Assembly (NCBI GenBank): GCA_036503065.1
Contig: DASXXM010000336.1
Coordinates: 1 to 8,265, forward strand
Length of the DNA stretch: 8,265 bases
Source: DATEPR01 sp036503065
GTDB lineage: Bacteria; Actinomycetota; Actinomycetes; Mycobacteriales; Pseudonocardiaceae
Direction of reading: 5' to 3'
The position numbers and the translations under genes were made by a program. Shown one piece after another: positions 6,515 through 8,265 of the stretch; the stretch's first letter is position 1; every line of letters starts with the position of its first letter. The notes beneath the pieces were generated by a model. The model did no database searches. It had not been told where the DNA came from and saw only the letters and a list, made by a program, of their open reading frames with translations.

Positions 6515-8265
6515 GTGAGCCAGGACTACACGATTCTCGGGCGTATCAGACTGCGCATCGGCGGGGAGTTCCACGACTGGGGCCCACCGCGACTGCGTGC
6601 GATCCTCGGTGTCCTACTGGTGCACGCGGGCCGCCCGATGCCCTTCGGCGGACTGATCGAATGGGCGTGGCGCGAGCACGACGAACCACCACGGCACCGC
6701 GAGGGGACATTTCATACCTATGCCAAGCGCATCCGTAATGTCCTCAACAGGATGGATGTCCCGGCGTCACTCACGGTGCTGAACGGCAATCTGCAACTGG
6801 ACGTTTCAAGATCATCTATTGACTATTTCCTGGCGCGCACGCTGATCGACAAGGCATACGTCGCGGAACGTGACAATGATCACCAACAGGCCCGGGAACT
6901 GGCGGAAGCCGCCGTCGACCTGTGGGTCGGACCACCGCTGGCCGAACTCGACACCGCCCGGATCACCCGTTGGCGCGACGGCGTGATCGACACGTTCTGG
7001 CTGCCCACCAACACCCTGCTGTTGCGGCAACTCATCGCGCTGGGCGAGTTCGACGATGCCATGGCCCGGCTCGACGACCTGCAGGAGGACTACCCACACA
7101 ACCAGAGCCTGGCCAAGAATCGTGTCCGCATCCTGCACGGCCTCGGCCGAAGCCGCGACGCCTACAACTACTACCAGGCCCACCGCAGGCGCATGATCGA
7201 CGATGACGACGACGAGGCAGCAGACGACCTGCGCCGTTTCTATGACGAGTTCCGTGACACCAACGTCGCCGTCGCGGCGGTCCTGCCGCCACCGGCAGCG
7301 GAGCCACCTGACGTGCCCGTGCAACTCCCACACGCGATTCCCGACTTCGCCGGCCGCGCGGACCTATTACGCGACCTCGAAGCCGCGGCCACGGGCGACA
7401 CCGGCCAGTTGAATGCCTCGATCGTGGTGCTCAACGGTGCACCAGGAGTGGGTAAGACGTCCCTGGCCGTGCAATGGGCCCGGCGCCGACACGATCACCA
7501 CGGCGACGGCGCATTGCTCGTCGACCTGCACGGATTCGACCACGGCCAGCCGCTGGACGCACCACACGTCGTGGACGACCTGTTGTACGCGCTGGGTTTC
7601 CCGGTGGACCGGATCGCCGGCCAGGTGGGGCGCGCGGCCAAGTTACGGGAGTTACTGGCACGCAGGCGGCTGGTCGTCGTGCTGGACAACGTCCGCGACG
7701 CCACACACGTCCAGCCGCTGCTGCCGTTGCTGTCCACGTGTCTGGTCGTGGTCACCAGCCGACAACGGCTGACAGCGCTGGGCGCCCGCAGCTTTACGGT
7801 GGCGCCATTGAGCCACGAGGAGTCGATTCAATTCCTGGCCGGCCGGATCGGTGACCGTGCCGCACAGGACCCGTCCGCCGTCGATGAACTGGCCACTCTC
7901 TGCGGCGGCCTGCCGTTGGCCCTGCGCCTGGTGGCCGACAATATCGCACCGCAGCGCGGTATCCGGCTGGCCGACCATGTCGACCACTTCCGCAACCAGC
8001 CGGCATTGCTGGACCTCGGTGGCGTCGATGGCAGCCCGGCCACCGCGTTCACCATTTCCTACCGGGCATTACCGGAGTCCGGCCAACGACTGTTACGCCT
8101 GCTCGGCCTCCATCCCGGTCCCTCCGTCGGCGTGGCGACGGTGGCGGCGATGGCCGGGCAGTCGGTGGCCGATGTGGAGCGAGGTATGGATGTCCTGCTC
8201 GGGGCACATCTCGTCGAGCACAGCGGTGCCGTAGACCGTTACCGCTGCCACGACCTGATCCGTGC
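6515..8265 (+). CDS. AfsR/SARP-family regulator with BTAD and NB-ARC domains (3' truncated)
   Basis: From the GTG at 6515 the frame stays open to the window edge (583 full codons). Residues 1–92 are an OmpR-type winged helix (YTILGRIRLRIGG, then WGPPRLRAILGVLLVHAGRP and GTFHTYAKRIRNVLNR). Residues about 93–245 are a bacterial transcriptional activation domain (AVDLWVGPPLAELD). After a Pro-rich linker and DFAGR (277–281), an NB-ARC ATPase follows: P-loop GAPGVGKT (308–315), Walker B LVVVLDN (Asp391), TSR with Arg416, and CGGLPLALRL (463–472). AfsR-type proteins switch with nucleotide state and activate specialised metabolism or development; a C-terminal TPR region is usual and may lie beyond the window. 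Two oddities: an Asp run (IDDDDDEAADD, 228–238) stands where BTAD proteins usually have an ELGxxPG-like motif, and there are five TTA codons (residues 285, 377, 380, 519 and 527), rare in such genomes. The likely regulatory target is the divergent gene pair or genes further right; this is inference. Confidence 0.93.
   Translation, partial: MSQDYTILGRIRLRIGGEFHDWGPPRLRAILGVLLVHAGRPMPFGGLIEWAWREHDEPPRHREGTFHTYAKRIRNVLNRMDVPASLTVLNGNLQLDVSRSSIDYFLARTLIDKAYVAERDNDHQQARELAEAAVDLWVGPPLAELDTARITRWRDGVIDTFWLPTNTLLLRQLIALGEFDDAMARLDDLQEDYPHNQSLAKNRVRILHGLGRSRDAYNYYQAHRRRMIDDDDDEAADDLRRFYDEFRDTNVAVAAVLPPPAAEPPDVPVQLPHAIPDFAGRADLLRDLEAAATGDTGQLNASIVVLNGAPGVGKTSLAVQWARRRHDHHGDGALLVDLHGFDHGQPLDAPHVVDDLLYALGFPVDRIAGQVGRAAKLRELLARRRLVVVLDNVRDATHVQPLLPLLSTCLVVVTSRQRLTALGARSFTVAPLSHEESIQFLAGRIGDRAAQDPSAVDELATLCGGLPLALRLVADNIAPQRGIRLADHVDHFRNQPALLDLGGVDGSPATAFTISYRALPESGQRLLRLLGLHPGPSVGVATVAAMAGQSVADVERGMDVLLGAHLVEHSGAVDRYRCHDLIR

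Noticed and set aside
1..8265. CRISPR arrays, tRNA or rRNA genes, insertion sequences, attachment sites
   Set aside because: I looked for regularly spaced repeats, cloverleaf-like stretches, transposase motifs and long terminal repeats and saw none.

Overview
The window is very GC-rich, has strong third-position GC bias and short intergenic gaps, and carries an AfsR-type BTAD/NB-ARC regulator and a MerR–VIT/VWA gene pair. This fits a filamentous actinomycete (Streptomyces or Pseudonocardiales type). No rRNA, tRNA or other marker settles the genus, so that is inference.

Layout. (1) Positions 1–1449, + strand: the 3' part of a gene for a probably secreted protein with fibronectin type III (FN3) repeats followed by a glucose/sorbosone-dehydrogenase-like beta-propeller; its start lies left of the window. 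(2) Positions 1453–1482: a compact promoter carrying a perfect 11+3+11 inverted repeat, placed so that the next mRNA may be leaderless. (3) Positions 1489–2085, + strand: a cysteine-free MerR-type regulator, overlapping (4) 2069–4387, + strand: a cytoplasmic VIT–von Willebrand factor A protein with an intact MIDAS motif. Items 2–4 look like an autoregulated two-gene operon. (5) On the – strand, converging on that operon with 3 bases between stop codons: a DHFR/RibD-C-like reductase (4391–5053), and upstream of it, overlapping by 14 bases, a GT-B-like protein of uncertain function (5040–6182). (6) Positions 6183–6514: a 332-base divergent intergenic region with several inverted repeats and a repeated TGGGACAAT element. 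(7) Positions 6515–8265, + strand: the first 583 codons of an AfsR/SARP-like regulator (winged helix, BTAD, NB-ARC), running off the right edge.

How the parts may work together. The MerR protein probably controls itself and the VIT/VWA gene through the palindromic promoter. The AfsR-like gene has five in-frame TTA codons, and I found none in the other genes, so it may be under developmental (bldA-type) translational control. It is divergent from the GT-B-like/reductase pair and may regulate it through the repeats between them. The dehydrogenase gene looks like the end of a separate unit. I see no clear mobile element, CRISPR array or RNA gene.
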